Shown here: positions 25,816 through 35,678 of the stretch, piece by piece
Numbering within the stretch: the stretch's first letter is position 1
Layout of the letters: every line of letters begins with the position of its first letter
Assembly: GCF_014647415.1 (NCBI RefSeq)
Contig: NZ_BMPD01000002.1
Location: 150,194 to 214,193 of the forward strand
DNA from: Haloarcula sebkhae
Lineage (GTDB): Archaea; Halobacteriota; Halobacteria; Halobacteriales; Haloarculaceae
DNA: 64,000 nt
Direction: 5' to 3'
Translations under genes and position numbers: made by a program
The notes under the pieces: model-generated
Told to the model about the DNA's origin: nothing
Seen by the model: the letters and a program-made list of their open reading frames with translations, nothing else
Database searches by the model: none

Positions 25816-26043
25816 TTAGCCGAGGAAGATATCTGCTAGGTCACTGCCTGCAGACCCGGTGTCACGGTATAGCTCCGAATAGCCACAGTTCGTACACGTG
25901 ACGACCTGAAACTGGTTCGTCTGGATGTCGAACATCTTCGAGAGGCCGCCGCCGGTGGTCGAGATACTACCCACGTCAGTGCCGGTGTGGCCGCACTTCG
26001 GACAGCCGCGGTCGCCGTCTTGCGGTGAAGTGTTGGAGGGCAT
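25816..26043 (-). CDS. Zinc-ribbon nucleic-acid-binding-like protein
   Basis: The 75-residue protein has Cys pairs GCPKCGH (about residues 11-14) and CTNCGYSELY (about 53-56), separated by a Gly/Thr-rich and FQVVT beta stretch, the layout of the COG3478 family of small zinc-ribbon proteins. The ATG at 26043 was chosen because the family begins just before the first Cys pair. Followed two bases later by a small membrane protein gene, suggesting the pair act together. Confidence 0.8.
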   Translation of the reverse strand: MPSNTSPQDGDRGCPKCGHTGTDVGSISTTGGGLSKMFDIQTNQFQVVTCTNCGYSELYRDTGSAGSDLADIFLG

Positions 26044-26197
26044 TACACGCAACTGTTCTCTCCCCAGCATAACAAATCTGGTGCCACCGTGACACGTAGT
26101 CGGTTCCATACCAGTGGTCGCAGCCGGTTACTAGTATCTATCACTTGCTACAGTCGTCGAAAACGAGGCGGGCGAACGTAATGGTGCACTATGCCAG

Positions 26198-26222
26198 TTC
26201 CCACCCGCCTCAACGGAGGGAA
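26198..26222 (-). terminator. Hairpin downstream of DJ-1 gene
   Basis: TTCCC and GGGAA arms flank a 15-base segment that can add two more G-C pairs. It lies about 50 bases beyond the DJ-1 stop on the minus strand without a clear T-run, so it could be a terminator or a leftover structured element. Confidence 0.3.
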
Positions 26223-26270
26223 ACGGCCAAGTTATTTGTTTGTTATGAATCCGTCTAAACTTGTGTTGCC

Positions 26271-26861
26271 TCAGTCGTCGGCGGGAATGGGCTCGCCGTG
26301 AGATACGTCGTCCCCGAGCAAGGCCATGAACTGCGCAAGCCACTCGGGGTGGTCGGGCCAGGCCTGGCCGGTGACGAGGTTGCCGTCGGTGACCACTTCG
26401 TCGACCCACGAACAGCCGGCGGCCTCACATTCGGCGCGACAGGCCGGGTACGATGTCATCTCGTAGCCGTCCAGTACGTCGGCGGCGGCGAGAATCTGCG
26501 GCCCGTGACACAGTGCCGCGACCGGTTTGTCCTCCTCGAAGAAGTGCCGTACCGCGTCCAGCACCTCGTCATACGTCCGGAGATACTCGGGGGCGCGACC
26601 GCCGGGGACGACGAGTGCGTCGTAGTCGCTGGGGGTCACGTCGGCCATCGTCGCGTTCAGGACGAAGTCGTGGCCGCGGGACTCCATGTAGGTCTGATCG
26701 CCGCGGAAGTCGTGTATCGCTGTCTTGATCGTCTCCTCGGCCTCTCTGTCGGGACACACCGCGTCGACCTCGTGGCCGACCATCTGCAGCGCCTGGAACG
26801 GCACCATTATCTCGTAGTCTTCGCCGAAATCGCCGACGATCATGAGGATGTCTTTGCCCAT
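26271..26861 (-). CDS. DJ-1/PfpI family protein
   Basis: The 196-residue protein has the DJ-1/PfpI fold: ILMIVGDFGEDYEIMVPFQAL at the start, VVPGGRAPEYLR near residue 88, and the nucleophile elbow AALCHGPQIL with catalytic Cys near 114 followed by His. Members are deglycases, proteases or chaperones for damaged proteins; sequence alone cannot tell which. A start four codons upstream is equally possible. A hairpin near 26198-26222 may end its transcript. Confidence 0.88.
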   Translation of the reverse strand: MGKDILMIVGDFGEDYEIMVPFQALQMVGHEVDAVCPDREAEETIKTAIHDFRGDQTYMESRGHDFVLNATMADVTPSDYDALVVPGGRAPEYLRTYDEVLDAVRHFFEEDKPVAALCHGPQILAAADVLDGYEMTSYPACRAECEAAGCSWVDEVVTDGNLVTGQAWPDHPEWLAQFMALLGDDVSHGEPIPADD

Positions 26862-26927
26862 TGGGAACACCACTGATAGCTACGGTCGCCGTCGAAATAA
26901 AGTCGCAGGTGAATTACCAGTTTCGTG

Positions 26928-27722
26928 TCACACGTCCAGCGACGCAAGCACTTCGTCGATGTCCGCCAGTGAATCGATGACGTAGTCTGGCGTCACGGCG
27001 CTCCGTTCCAGCGACCGTTCGTTGGACACGCCGGTCCGGACAAGGACGGTTGTCATGCCGTTCCGCTCACCCATTGCGATATCCGTCTCCAACCGGTCCC
27101 CGACGATGAGACAATCCGCCGGCGCACAGTCCAGTCGCTCTAGCGCCGCCTGAACAGCAATCTCTGACGGCTTCCCGAGAATCCGATCCGGGTCCCGCTC
27201 GATGACGCCGGCGACGGCGTTGATTATCGCCCCGGAACCGGGGACCGGGTCGCCGTCTTCACCGGGGAACGTCCGGTCCGGGTCGGTCCCGAGAAAGACG
27301 GTATCGTCGTCGATAGCCCGGAGCGCGTCGACCATGTCGTGGTAGTGGAAGTCATCCGTCCAGGAGGCCAGTAACACGTCAGTCTCGGCAGGGTCCTCGA
27401 CCAGCCGTGCCTCTGTCTCCGTGACCATACTGCGGAGCGGTCCACTCCCGATGACGAACACGCCGTCACCCGCATGGGACCCGTTGAGATACTCACGGGT
27501 GACGACACCGGAGGAACAGGCCTCGCCCTCGCGGGCGTCGATACCCATTCCCCGCAACCGCTCGATGTACTCGCTCCCGTCGTGGATTGGGTTGTTCGAA
27601 AAAAAGCAGACTCCCAGGCCGCGCTCCCTGAACACATCAATTGCCGACGCCGCCCCCGGCAACAGCGTGTCTCCGTGGTACACCGTTCCATCCAAGTCGA
27701 TAATGGCCCCCGCGACTGTCAT
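26928..27722 (-). CDS. HAD-superfamily IIA phosphatase (NagD-like)
   Basis: The 264-residue protein carries HAD motif I IIDLDGTVYHGD at about residues 7-18, motif II FFSNNP (about 40-45), motif III Lys in LGKPSE (about 192-197) and motif IV VGDRLETDI (about 216-224). The C2-type cap between motifs II and III places it with NagD/4-nitrophenylphosphatase enzymes that act on sugar or nucleotide phosphates. Start at the third codon of the longest frame (MTVAGAIID) is preferred. Confidence 0.88.
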   Translation of the reverse strand: MTVAGAIIDLDGTVYHGDTLLPGAASAIDVFRERGLGVCFFSNNPIHDGSEYIERLRGMGIDAREGEACSSGVVTREYLNGSHAGDGVFVIGSGPLRSMVTETEARLVEDPAETDVLLASWTDDFHYHDMVDALRAIDDDTVFLGTDPDRTFPGEDGDPVPGSGAIINAVAGVIERDPDRILGKPSEIAVQAALERLDCAPADCLIVGDRLETDIAMGERNGMTTVLVRTGVSNERSLERSAVTPDYVIDSLADIDEVLASLDV

Positions 27723-27758
27723 TACCACTACTCGGAACCCGCCAGTGAAAAGTCCGTC

Positions 27759-29144
27759 TCAGTCGTGTAGTTCCACGCCTGTCACTTCAAAGCACGCCCC
27801 GCCGCTGTCGCTCTCGGTCAGTGATACTTCCCAGCCGTGGGCCTCAGCGACCTGTTCGACGATAGCCAGGCCGAACCCGGTTCCGTCCTTTGTCGAAGAG
27901 TACCCCATCTCGAACACGTCCTCGGCGTCGCCCTCGACACCCTCCCCGTTGTCTGCGATGTAGAAGCCGTCGTTGGACTCCAGCAGTCCGATCTCGATTT
28001 CGACGTCGCCATCGTTGTGTTCGATGGCGTTCCGGAACAGGTTCGCCAGCAGGTCCTGCACGCGCCCGCTGTCAGCGGCGAGTTCCGTGCTTGACTCGAC
28101 CGACATGGATGCCTGTTCGGCCTCGATCCAGGTCCATGCGGTCGACGCTAGCGTCGATAGTTCCGTCTCCTGTGGATCGCTGACCGTCTGGCCTTGCCGC
28201 GCCAGCGTGAGTACGTCCTCGATGATACAGCCCATCCGGTCCAGCGATCGGTCGATCTTGGCGACCAGTTCGGCCTCCTCGCTATCGTCTGGCTCCGTGA
28301 GCAGGTCGACCGCGCCCTGAGCGACGTTCAGCGGGTTCCGCAGGTCGTGGCTGACGACGCTGGCGAACTCTTCGAGCCGCTCGTTCTGGCGTTCCAGTTC
28401 CCGCTGACGCTCGACGCGTTCAGTGATGTCGCGTGAGACCAGCTGGAAGGTATCCGACTTGCGATGGCTGTCGACGGGGATATACTGGTTGTGATAATGT
28501 CGTCCCCCGACGGCGTCCTCGGAGCGTGTCGCGGTCCCGTTTTCGACCGCGCTCTTTCCGGCTTCGAGACGCTGGTTGGCCGCCTCGCTGTCCATCACTT
28601 CGCTCAATTGCTGTCCGACGAGCGCGTCGGCGTCGGCACCCAGTCTGCGTGCCATCGAGGGGTTCACTGAGAGGATAGTCCCGTCAGTCGTCAGGTGAAC
28701 GATACCGTCCGGCGAGTCCGACACAAGCGATTCGAACTTCTTGCGGGTTCGCTCCTGTGAAACGACGTTCTCGATCCGGTTTGCAAGCCGACCGTACTGC
28801 TTGTCTTCGACGACTTCGAGCTTCAGGAGGTAGTCGGCGACCCCCGCCGCAATAGCCGCGCTTGCCGTCTCTTCGTCCCCCCGCCCAGTCAGCAGAATGA
28901 ACGGGATAGAGGGGTTTGTCTCCCTGATCGCCTCAAGGAGCTCCAGCCCGTCCATTTCGGGCATTTCGTAGTCACTGACGACGCAGTCGAACCCGCCCCC
29001 GTCGAGCCGTTCCAGCGCTTCCGTAGCGCTGTTCGCAGCAACGGACTCGATGCCGTGTTGTTGGGTGAGCGTGTCAGCGGTCATCTCCGCGAAAAAATCG
29101 CTGTCGTCAACAACAAGCGTTCGTATATTAGTTTCAGATGTCAT
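27759..29144 (-). CDS. Hybrid REC-PAS-histidine kinase
   Basis: The 461-residue soluble protein begins with a receiver domain (phosphoacceptor Asp58 in VVSDYEMPEMDG), followed by a PAS domain (about 140-245), a HisKA helix with VSHDLRNPLNVAQG (His about 273) and an HATPase domain with NLFRNAIEHN, IADNGEGV and GTGFGLAIVEQV. No membrane helix is present, so it should sense an internal signal or be driven by another kinase through its receiver. No partner response regulator is adjacent. Confidence 0.92.
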   Translation of the reverse strand: MTSETNIRTLVVDDSDFFAEMTADTLTQQHGIESVAANSATEALERLDGGGFDCVVSDYEMPEMDGLELLEAIRETNPSIPFILLTGRGDEETASAAIAAGVADYLLKLEVVEDKQYGRLANRIENVVSQERTRKKFESLVSDSPDGIVHLTTDGTILSVNPSMARRLGADADALVGQQLSEVMDSEAANQRLEAGKSAVENGTATRSEDAVGGRHYHNQYIPVDSHRKSDTFQLVSRDITERVERQRELERQNERLEEFASVVSHDLRNPLNVAQGAVDLLTEPDDSEEAELVAKIDRSLDRMGCIIEDVLTLARQGQTVSDPQETELSTLASTAWTWIEAEQASMSVESSTELAADSGRVQDLLANLFRNAIEHNDGDVEIEIGLLESNDGFYIADNGEGVEGDAEDVFEMGYSSTKDGTGFGLAIVEQVAEAHGWEVSLTESDSGGACFEVTGVELHD

Positions 29145-29224
29145 ATGGGCGGCAGGGTCCTTATCCTCCCAACGGTCTGTCCGTACTTATATTTCAAGGG
29201 AGCCAGATTGCCCGCTGGTCCCGG

Positions 29225-29899
29225 CTATGGCGGCACCGGTGGGGCAATCGAAACTCGAAGCCCAGGACTGTGATGGACTAACGGCTCTGCCTCGCAAGCA
29301 GATATGTCAACCAGTGAGAGGACAGATCCGGTCACGGTAGCGTCAACGCGGTCGAGTCGCCACGGATCGTGACCGACGCTGCCGACGAGGTGCGTCCCGA
29401 AACGACCGGTCGTGAAGTATCGCTGTCGGTCGACGAGGAAGGAGGCCAGCGAGTCCGGTGGAATCGCCGCCGGGCCACCACTGACTGTGTACCGGCATTC
29501 GAACAGCCGTCGCTCCCCGGCGTCAAGGACCCGCCGACGGTCGGCCGTCGGGATCGTTCGCGGGACGGCATCACCAACCGTGATACGAAACAGCTCCGAA
29601 ACCGCTGTCGCTGTCCGTCTGTCGTCACCGAACAGCCCTAGCACACAGACCCCGCGTTGGCCGGTCGGGCCGCGGACGTAGGTCCGAACCGTGAGCAACT
29701 CCGACGGTCCGGCGACCTCGATACCGAACGTTTCGACACGGTCAACGGTCGCCGCGACGGCTGACACCCAAGCGTCGTCGTCGGCTGTCTCGACGGTGAG
29801 CCAGTCGGGGACTGTCGCCTGCACCGCTGTCTCGGAGACCGGCCAGTGACAGAAGCAGACGTCGTCGAGCGTGACCTGCAGCGGGCGGAGGGCGACCAC
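29225..29899 (-). CDS. DUF2071 (YqjF-like) protein, paralogue 1
   Basis: The 224-residue protein resembles the DUF2071/YqjF family: it starts with a WPVSETAVQATVPDWLTVE segment that matches its neighbour's WPVEPDSVQSTLPDGLNVD, and has TVRTYVRG and SFLVDRQRYF segments also shared. It lies 21 bases after the stop of the second copy, so the two are a tandem duplication in one operon. The biochemical role of the family is unknown. Confidence 0.78.
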   Translation of the reverse strand: MVALRPLQVTLDDVCFCHWPVSETAVQATVPDWLTVETADDDAWVSAVAATVDRVETFGIEVAGPSELLTVRTYVRGPTGQRGVCVLGLFGDDRRTATAVSELFRITVGDAVPRTIPTADRRRVLDAGERRLFECRYTVSGGPAAIPPDSLASFLVDRQRYFTTGRFGTHLVGSVGHDPWRLDRVDATVTGSVLSLVDISACEAEPLVHHSPGLRVSIAPPVPP

Positions 29900-29920
29900 A
29901 TCCTCACTGAGGCCGACACG

Positions 29921-30625
29921 CTAATCAGTGTACTGGGCAACCGCATCAAGCCGGTGAAGCCGCCCGGCAGTCACCGGAATCTCGGCGCAGTAGTGAACGA
30001 GCGGGTCCCCGTCGGGCCTTTCGAACCCCGACGCGGCGAACAGCCCGTTCGTCCGGATATCTGCCCGCCCACGCTGGAGCGGCCACGGTTCGTGGTCGAT
30101 GTCGGCGTAATACACCGCTCCGTCGTCGCTCGCGGCGTAGAAGCGGTACCGCTCCACCAGGAACGATTCCACTGACCCCGGTTCGGGTGACGACGGCGGC
30201 TCAGTCGGCTCGTAGGTGGCGTGGAAATCCGCCGGGGGCGCACGCGAACTGGTCCGGCGACTCCGGAATTCGACGCTGTCGCCGTCGGTCCGGATCTGCA
30301 TCGACGCCCGGTAGTAGGACAGTTGGAACAGCTGCCGGGCCAGCGTGACGCTGAGGCGGTCGTCGGCGTCGAGGTTGTAGAAGTACACCCCCGGCGTCCC
30401 GTCAGCGACTACGTAGGTCCGGAGATTGAGCTCGCCAAAGGACCGCCCGATCGGACTGCCTCGCGGTCTGATGTCCGCCATCTGGAACGGAACCACACTG
30501 AGCCACGCCTGCCCGTCGTACGTGTCGACATTGAGCCCGTCCGGCAGCGTCGATTGGACACTGTCGGGCTCGACCGGCCAGTGCATGAACCCCACATCCC
30601 GCCACGTCATCGTCAACAGGTCCAT
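29921..30625 (-). CDS. DUF2071 (YqjF-like) protein, paralogue 2
   Basis: The 234-residue protein has the DUF2071 pattern: MTWRDVGFMHWPVE at the start, [26 protein letters not shown] middle (residues about 68-90) and SFLVERYRFYA near 155. It keeps more of the family pattern than paralogue 1, which is shorter and more divergent. Divergent from the macro-domain gene across about 119 bases. Function unknown. Confidence 0.82.
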   Translation of the reverse strand: MDLLTMTWRDVGFMHWPVEPDSVQSTLPDGLNVDTYDGQAWLSVVPFQMADIRPRGSPIGRSFGELNLRTYVVADGTPGVYFYNLDADDRLSVTLARQLFQLSYYRASMQIRTDGDSVEFRSRRTSSRAPPADFHATYEPTEPPSSPEPGSVESFLVERYRFYAASDDGAVYYADIDHEPWPLQRGRADIRTNGLFAASGFERPDGDPLVHYCAEIPVTAGRLHRLDAVAQYTD

Positions 30626-30744
30626 ACCTGTCTGTAGGACCAGACGGGTTTCTGCCTGTCGTGGGGCGCGATGACAGACAACAATGAGTGCTGTCTGGCC
30701 GTGTCGGCACTAAAACTTTCACCGTCCCACTCCCAGCATCGCGT

Positions 30745-31245
30745 ATGGAGTTCGAGGTAATCCAGGGCGACATCGCTTCACAGTCGGCGGACGCACTGGT
30801 CAACGCGGCGAACACGAGCCTGCGGATGGGCTCCGGCGTCGCCGGGGCGCTCAAGCGTGCGGCCGGGTCAGGACTGGACGACGAGGCCATCGCGAAGGGA
30901 CCGGTCGACCTCGGCAGTGTCGCCACGACCGACGCGTACGACCTTGACGCCGAGTACGTCATCCATGCCGCTGCGATGCCGCCGGGCGGCCAGTCGACCG
31001 CCGAGAGCATCCGCGACGCGACCCAGAACACACTGGCGGAAGCGGACGCATTGAACTGCGAGTCGATAGTTCTCCCGGCCATCGGCTGTGGAATCGCCGG
31101 GTTCGATTTCGAGGAAGGTATCAGAATTATCTGCACGGTCATCAACGAATATCAGCCCGAATCCTTGAGGGACGTGCGACTCATCGCCTACTCCGACGAC
31201 GACTTCGCGGAAATGGAACGGGTCGCGGCCGACGTTCTCGACTGA
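30745..31245 (+). CDS. Macro-domain ADP-ribose hydrolase-like protein
   Basis: The 166-residue protein is a stand-alone macro domain: EVIQGDIASQSADALVNAANTSL at the start (Asp and Asn that bind ADP-ribose), GSGVAGALKRAAG near 34-46 and PAIGCGIAGFDFEE near 110-123. Members hydrolyse O-acetyl-ADP-ribose or remove ADP-ribose from proteins. A Sir2 deacetylase that makes O-acetyl-ADP-ribose lies 11 kb away. The start at 30745 matches family length. Confidence 0.9.
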   Translation: MEFEVIQGDIASQSADALVNAANTSLRMGSGVAGALKRAAGSGLDDEAIAKGPVDLGSVATTDAYDLDAEYVIHAAAMPPGGQSTAESIRDATQNTLAEADALNCESIVLPAIGCGIAGFDFEEGIRIICTVINEYQPESLRDVRLIAYSDDDFAEMERVAADVLD

Positions 31246-31252
31246 CTATCCG

Positions 31253-31546
31253 CTACAGCAGGTGTATGCGTCCGGCACGCCACTCCCAGGCGAGTTCCAG
31301 TGCGATCCAACAGACGAGCCATACCGTGGCGAAACTGAACACCAGCCACGTCGATCCGAGGTAAGCCGTGGTTCCAGCGACGGACTGAAACCACGGATAC
31401 GCCTGCACACCGACGACAAGCGTCGCGACGAGCCCCAGTATTCCGGTCACGTAATGCTCGACTGTGTTCCCTATTGAGCAGACACAGGCGTCACTGCCAG
31501 TAGTCTCCTCGAGTGTCTCGCTGCCCGGTCCCCGAGCGTTGGTCAT
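31253..31546 (-). CDS. Two-helix membrane protein, hypothetical
   Basis: The 97-residue product has a polar N-terminus with a Cys-Val-Cys pair (about residues 20-22) and two hydrophobic helices (about 30-50 and 62-88) rich in Trp. It converges closely on the macro-domain gene. I do not recognise the family. Confidence 0.62.
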   Translation of the reverse strand: MTNARGPGSETLEETTGSDACVCSIGNTVEHYVTGILGLVATLVVGVQAYPWFQSVAGTTAYLGSTWLVFSFATVWLVCWIALELAWEWRAGRIHLL

Positions 31547-31680
31547 TGTTACCTTTCCTCAATCTAGGTCTTTATCTCACTGCATATTAACCATTTCGGC
31601 GGGATAGATCGCTGTCTATACTGGTTTCAGGACACTCGCTCGGGGCGGCGACACTCCAAAGGGGCGTACAGCCGACAGTG

Positions 31681-32658
<978 letters not shown>

Positions 32659-32701
32659 GCTCGGGTTCGCGTCCGCGCTGGCGAAAAAGGTTCGGCGTCG
32701 G

Positions 32702-33790
32702 TTACAGCGACTCCGCCGCGACCCGACCGATGTACAGTCTGGCGGCGGCGTAGCCGGCGACCGCCAGCAGGACCGCCCCGCCGACGTGGCCGTAGGTCAG
32801 TAGGGTCGGACTATCGACCGCAAGCTTCGCCACCGTCGTTGCCGGGTGTTCCGGAAGGATGACGGCCCCGCCGAAGAGCACGAGTGTGAGTACGGAGAAC
32901 AGCAACTGCGCCGGGCGACGGTTCTGGAGCGTGATGCCCAGCACGACCCCGAGCGTCACGACGACGACGGTGACTGCGGTGATGAACAGCAGAATCGCCG
33001 CTGGGTTCGAAACCGCGATGCCGTTCGTCGACAGCAGCGCGAGCCACATGAGCGCCTGTGCAGGGGCAAGCAACACCATTCCGAGGGCTTTCCCGTCGAT
33101 GATGTCGAGCAGTGACACCGGAGCTACGCGGAGTAGTTCCATCGTGCCGCGTTCGAGTTCCTCGGTGACAGTGTCGACGGCCACCGAGCCGCTGATGAAC
33201 GGCGGGAGGAACAGCAACAGCGGAATCAGAATGGTGTAGGTGAACCCGAAGTACTGGCTCGCGCTGACGGTGTCCGGGAGCGGCACGGGCGGCTGGTCGA
33301 GGTACGGCGTCCGCTCCAGTCGCTCCTGCCGCTCCAGCGCATTGAGAACCCGCCGCACCTCGACGACGATGAGCGTCGACCGGATGCTTCCTTCCGGCAC
33401 GACAGCGGTGACCGCTATCTGCTCCCCTGGCCCGCGTGTCGACGGCACGTACTCGCCGCGCAGGATCGCATCGACCCGGCGCTGGTCGAACGCCCGCTGT
33501 GCGGCGGCCTCGTTCTCGAAGGCGGTGACACTGGTCCCGTCCTGTTCAGCGGCCGCGGCCTCCAGTTCCTCGCGGGCGTCGCCGGTAACGGCCATCTCTA
33601 CCTCGCCGGCTGCAACCGAGCTGGGGTCGTACAACGAGGTGAGGCCGACAACGAGGAACGAGGAGAACCCCGCGACGAACAACTGGATGAGCAACGCCAG
33701 CACGATGGTCTTCTCGCGGGACAGCGACCGCACGTCTCGCCGGGCGACGACGACTCGCGGGTCGCGCCAGAGGGGGCGATCATCAGACAA
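32702..33790 (-). CDS. ABC-2 type transporter permease
   Basis: The 362-residue protein has a membrane helix at about 28-52, a large extracytoplasmic region (55-180) and five to six clustered helices (about 185-355), the fold of ABC-2/DrrB/NatB-type permeases. Its start overlaps the end of the upstream permease-protease gene by eight bases, so it is the last gene in a three-gene operon with the ATPase. The substrate may be a sodium ion, peptide or lipid; not determined. Confidence 0.85.
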   Translation of the reverse strand: MSDDRPLWRDPRVVVARRDVRSLSREKTIVLALLIQLFVAGFSSFLVVGLTSLYDPSSVAAGEVEMAVTGDAREELEAAAAEQDGTSVTAFENEAAAQRAFDQRRVDAILRGEYVPSTRGPGEQIAVTAVVPEGSIRSTLIVVEVRRVLNALERQERLERTPYLDQPPVPLPDTVSASQYFGFTYTILIPLLLFLPPFISGSVAVDTVTEELERGTMELLRVAPVSLLDIIDGKALGMVLLAPAQALMWLALLSTNGIAVSNPAAILLFITAVTVVVVTLGVVLGITLQNRRPAQLLFSVLTLVLFGGAVILPEHPATTVAKLAVDSPTLLTYGHVGGAVLLAVAGYAAARLYIGRVAAESL

Positions 33791-35678
33791 GGGTACTCAC
33801 CACCGTGAAGTTGTAGGCGAAGTGAATCACGATAGCTACGGTCAGCGCAGCGACGTAGGCCCGTCGCCCACGACTCGCGCCGACCGAGGAGATGGCTGCC
33901 GTCACCGTGTGCAACGCCAGCGGCAGCATGAACAGCAGCCCCGCAACCCACAGCGGGAGGCCGGCGGGCAACGTTGCGCCCTGTAGAGCCGCTTCCCCGA
34001 TAGGGAGACTTTCTAGATCAGAGAGTCTGGCGATAAGCAGCCCTTTCTCCCCGATGAAGAAGCCGAGCCCGGAGAGCGCACCGACGCCGAGTGCCGACCG
34101 GAGCGTCCGCTCGTAGCGGGCGTGTTCGTAGCCGGCGTAGACGTGCAGGCTCTTTGCCAGTTCCTCGATGACGACGATGACACCGAGCACGAGCACGATA
34201 CCGAGCGACTGGTTCGTCCCGAAGACGTTCAGCGACACCGAATCGAGGACAAACAGGAACGCGATGGCCGCCAGTTCGGCGACGATGACCAGCGGCAACA
34301 GGACGATGCTCATCTTCAGCGCGCTCCGGCGAGAGTTGATACCACCGGCCAGCGCATCGAGCACTTTCAGCGGAATCGGTCGCTGGGTGAACATGTCCTC
34401 TTCCCGGTAGAGGCCGGCTCCCAGACCGAACAGCACCAGCCCAGTCAGCAGCGGCGGGACCGTCGAGAAAACGAATGACGAGAGCCCCACGGACTGGCCA
34501 GTCAGGTCCAACACGACCAGCGTCAGCGGCGAGATGAGCGCGATGGGAGTCACGTCTGTAAAGATAGCCGGGACGAACGCGTAGGAGGTCAGCGTCACCG
34601 TTATCGTCACCGTCACGAAGGTGAGTTCCTTGAACGAGCGGGCGAACATCGCCCCGCAGAACGTCGCCGAGAGGAAGAGGACGACGAGCGGGACCACCGC
34701 CAGCACCGCGACGTAACTCCCCGCCGGTGCGATATTTCCGAACCGTAGCGCCGCGGTGATGAGCGCCGCCACACCGACAGCGCCCGCAAGGTACGGAAGC
34801 GTCTTGCCACCGATGATATCGCCCCGCGAGACCGGCGTCACCAGCAGGAGTTCACCCCGGCGGTTCAACCGCTCCGAGAGCATCGACGAGCCGTAGGCCT
34901 GGATGACGAAGTTCATCGGCACGATGTAGAGGAAGGCGAGCACGAGCGACTCGAAGGGGAACGGCGGCGAGATGTCCGACGGGGTGCCACCCTGTACGTC
35001 ACCAGTCAAGCGCGCGCCGATAGCGCCGAGGTTCGCGCCGCTACCGCCAGCGGTTCCGCCGTCACCGCCGCCGCTCGCGGCTGACCCACCAGTACCACCC
35101 GTATCTGAACCGTCACCACTGCCACCGGTACTCGATCCACTCCCGTCTGAAGCGTCGGAGCCCCCGGCAGAGGGACCCGACCCGTCACTGCCGTCGCCGC
35201 TCCGGGGGTCAAGCTGGCTGCTCCCCGACTGTTGCTCGTAGACAAGCGTCACAGAAACGGGGAACGCGGCGGTCTGGTTGTCGTCCCGAGCGAGTGTTCG
35301 GTCGTTATACTGCGCCGTGCTGTCGCGGAGTTCGGTGAGCGCGGCCCGCTCCTTGGCTGTTCGCGGAACGCTCTGGAGCTGGGTCCCACGATACAGGAGT
35401 TCCTGTTGGCGCCGTTCGATGGCTGCTGGGTCCGGCTCACGGATATCAAAGGTCGAATCATCGGCCGCAACGCCGTAGTACGGGCTGCTCTCGTCGACGC
35501 CGATCCGGTAGATGCCGTCGTCCATCCCCGCACCGGCACCGCCACTGACGGCTATCGCGGCGACCGCCCCCATCGCAACGAGGGACAGCGCCATCACAAC
35601 GATGGTCCGTTTATCGACGCCGCCGGCGTTTTTTGTCATCTCCCACTTCGCGACGCGCAGGAGCGTATCCAGTTGCAT
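33783..35678 (-). CDS. ABC-2 permease fused to PrsW-like membrane protease
   Basis: The 631-residue protein has an ABC-2 permease part at about 1-430 (first helix 27-47, long external loop with a 60-residue Ser/Gly/Asp linker at about 155-215, then six helices) and a C-terminal membrane part with PrsW-type motifs: Glu505-Glu506-x2-Lys, Glu544 in GFFIGE, His590 and His619. PrsW-family proteases cut membrane proteins within the bilayer. It follows the ATPase gene with no gap and overlaps the second permease. Joining of a permease and a protease suggests export coupled with processing. Confidence 0.82.
   Translation of the reverse strand: MQLDTLLRVAKWEMTKNAGGVDKRTIVVMALSLVAMGAVAAIAVSGGAGAGMDDGIYRIGVDESSPYYGVAADDSTFDIREPDPAAIERRQQELLYRGTQLQSVPRTAKERAALTELRDSTAQYNDRTLARDDNQTAAFPVSVTLVYEQQSGSSQLDPRSGDGSDGSGPSAGGSDASDGSGSSTGGSGDGSDTGGTGGSAASGGGDGGTAGGSGANLGAIGARLTGDVQGGTPSDISPPFPFESLVLAFLYIVPMNFVIQAYGSSMLSERLNRRGELLLVTPVSRGDIIGGKTLPYLAGAVGVAALITAALRFGNIAPAGSYVAVLAVVPLVVLFLSATFCGAMFARSFKELTFVTVTITVTLTSYAFVPAIFTDVTPIALISPLTLVVLDLTGQSVGLSSFVFSTVPPLLTGLVLFGLGAGLYREEDMFTQRPIPLKVLDALAGGINSRRSALKMSIVLLPLVIVAELAAIAFLFVLDSVSLNVFGTNQSLGIVLVLGVIVVIEELAKSLHVYAGYEHARYERTLRSALGVGALSGLGFFIGEKGLLIARLSDLESLPIGEAALQGATLPAGLPLWVAGLLFMLPLALHTVTAAISSVGASRGRRAYVAALTVAIVIHFAYNFTVVSTLV

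Noticed and set aside
26131..26270. Possible right end of an IS200/IS605-type element
   Set aside because: The hairpin near 26198 recalls such ends, but there is no TnpA or TnpB fragment and no matching left end.
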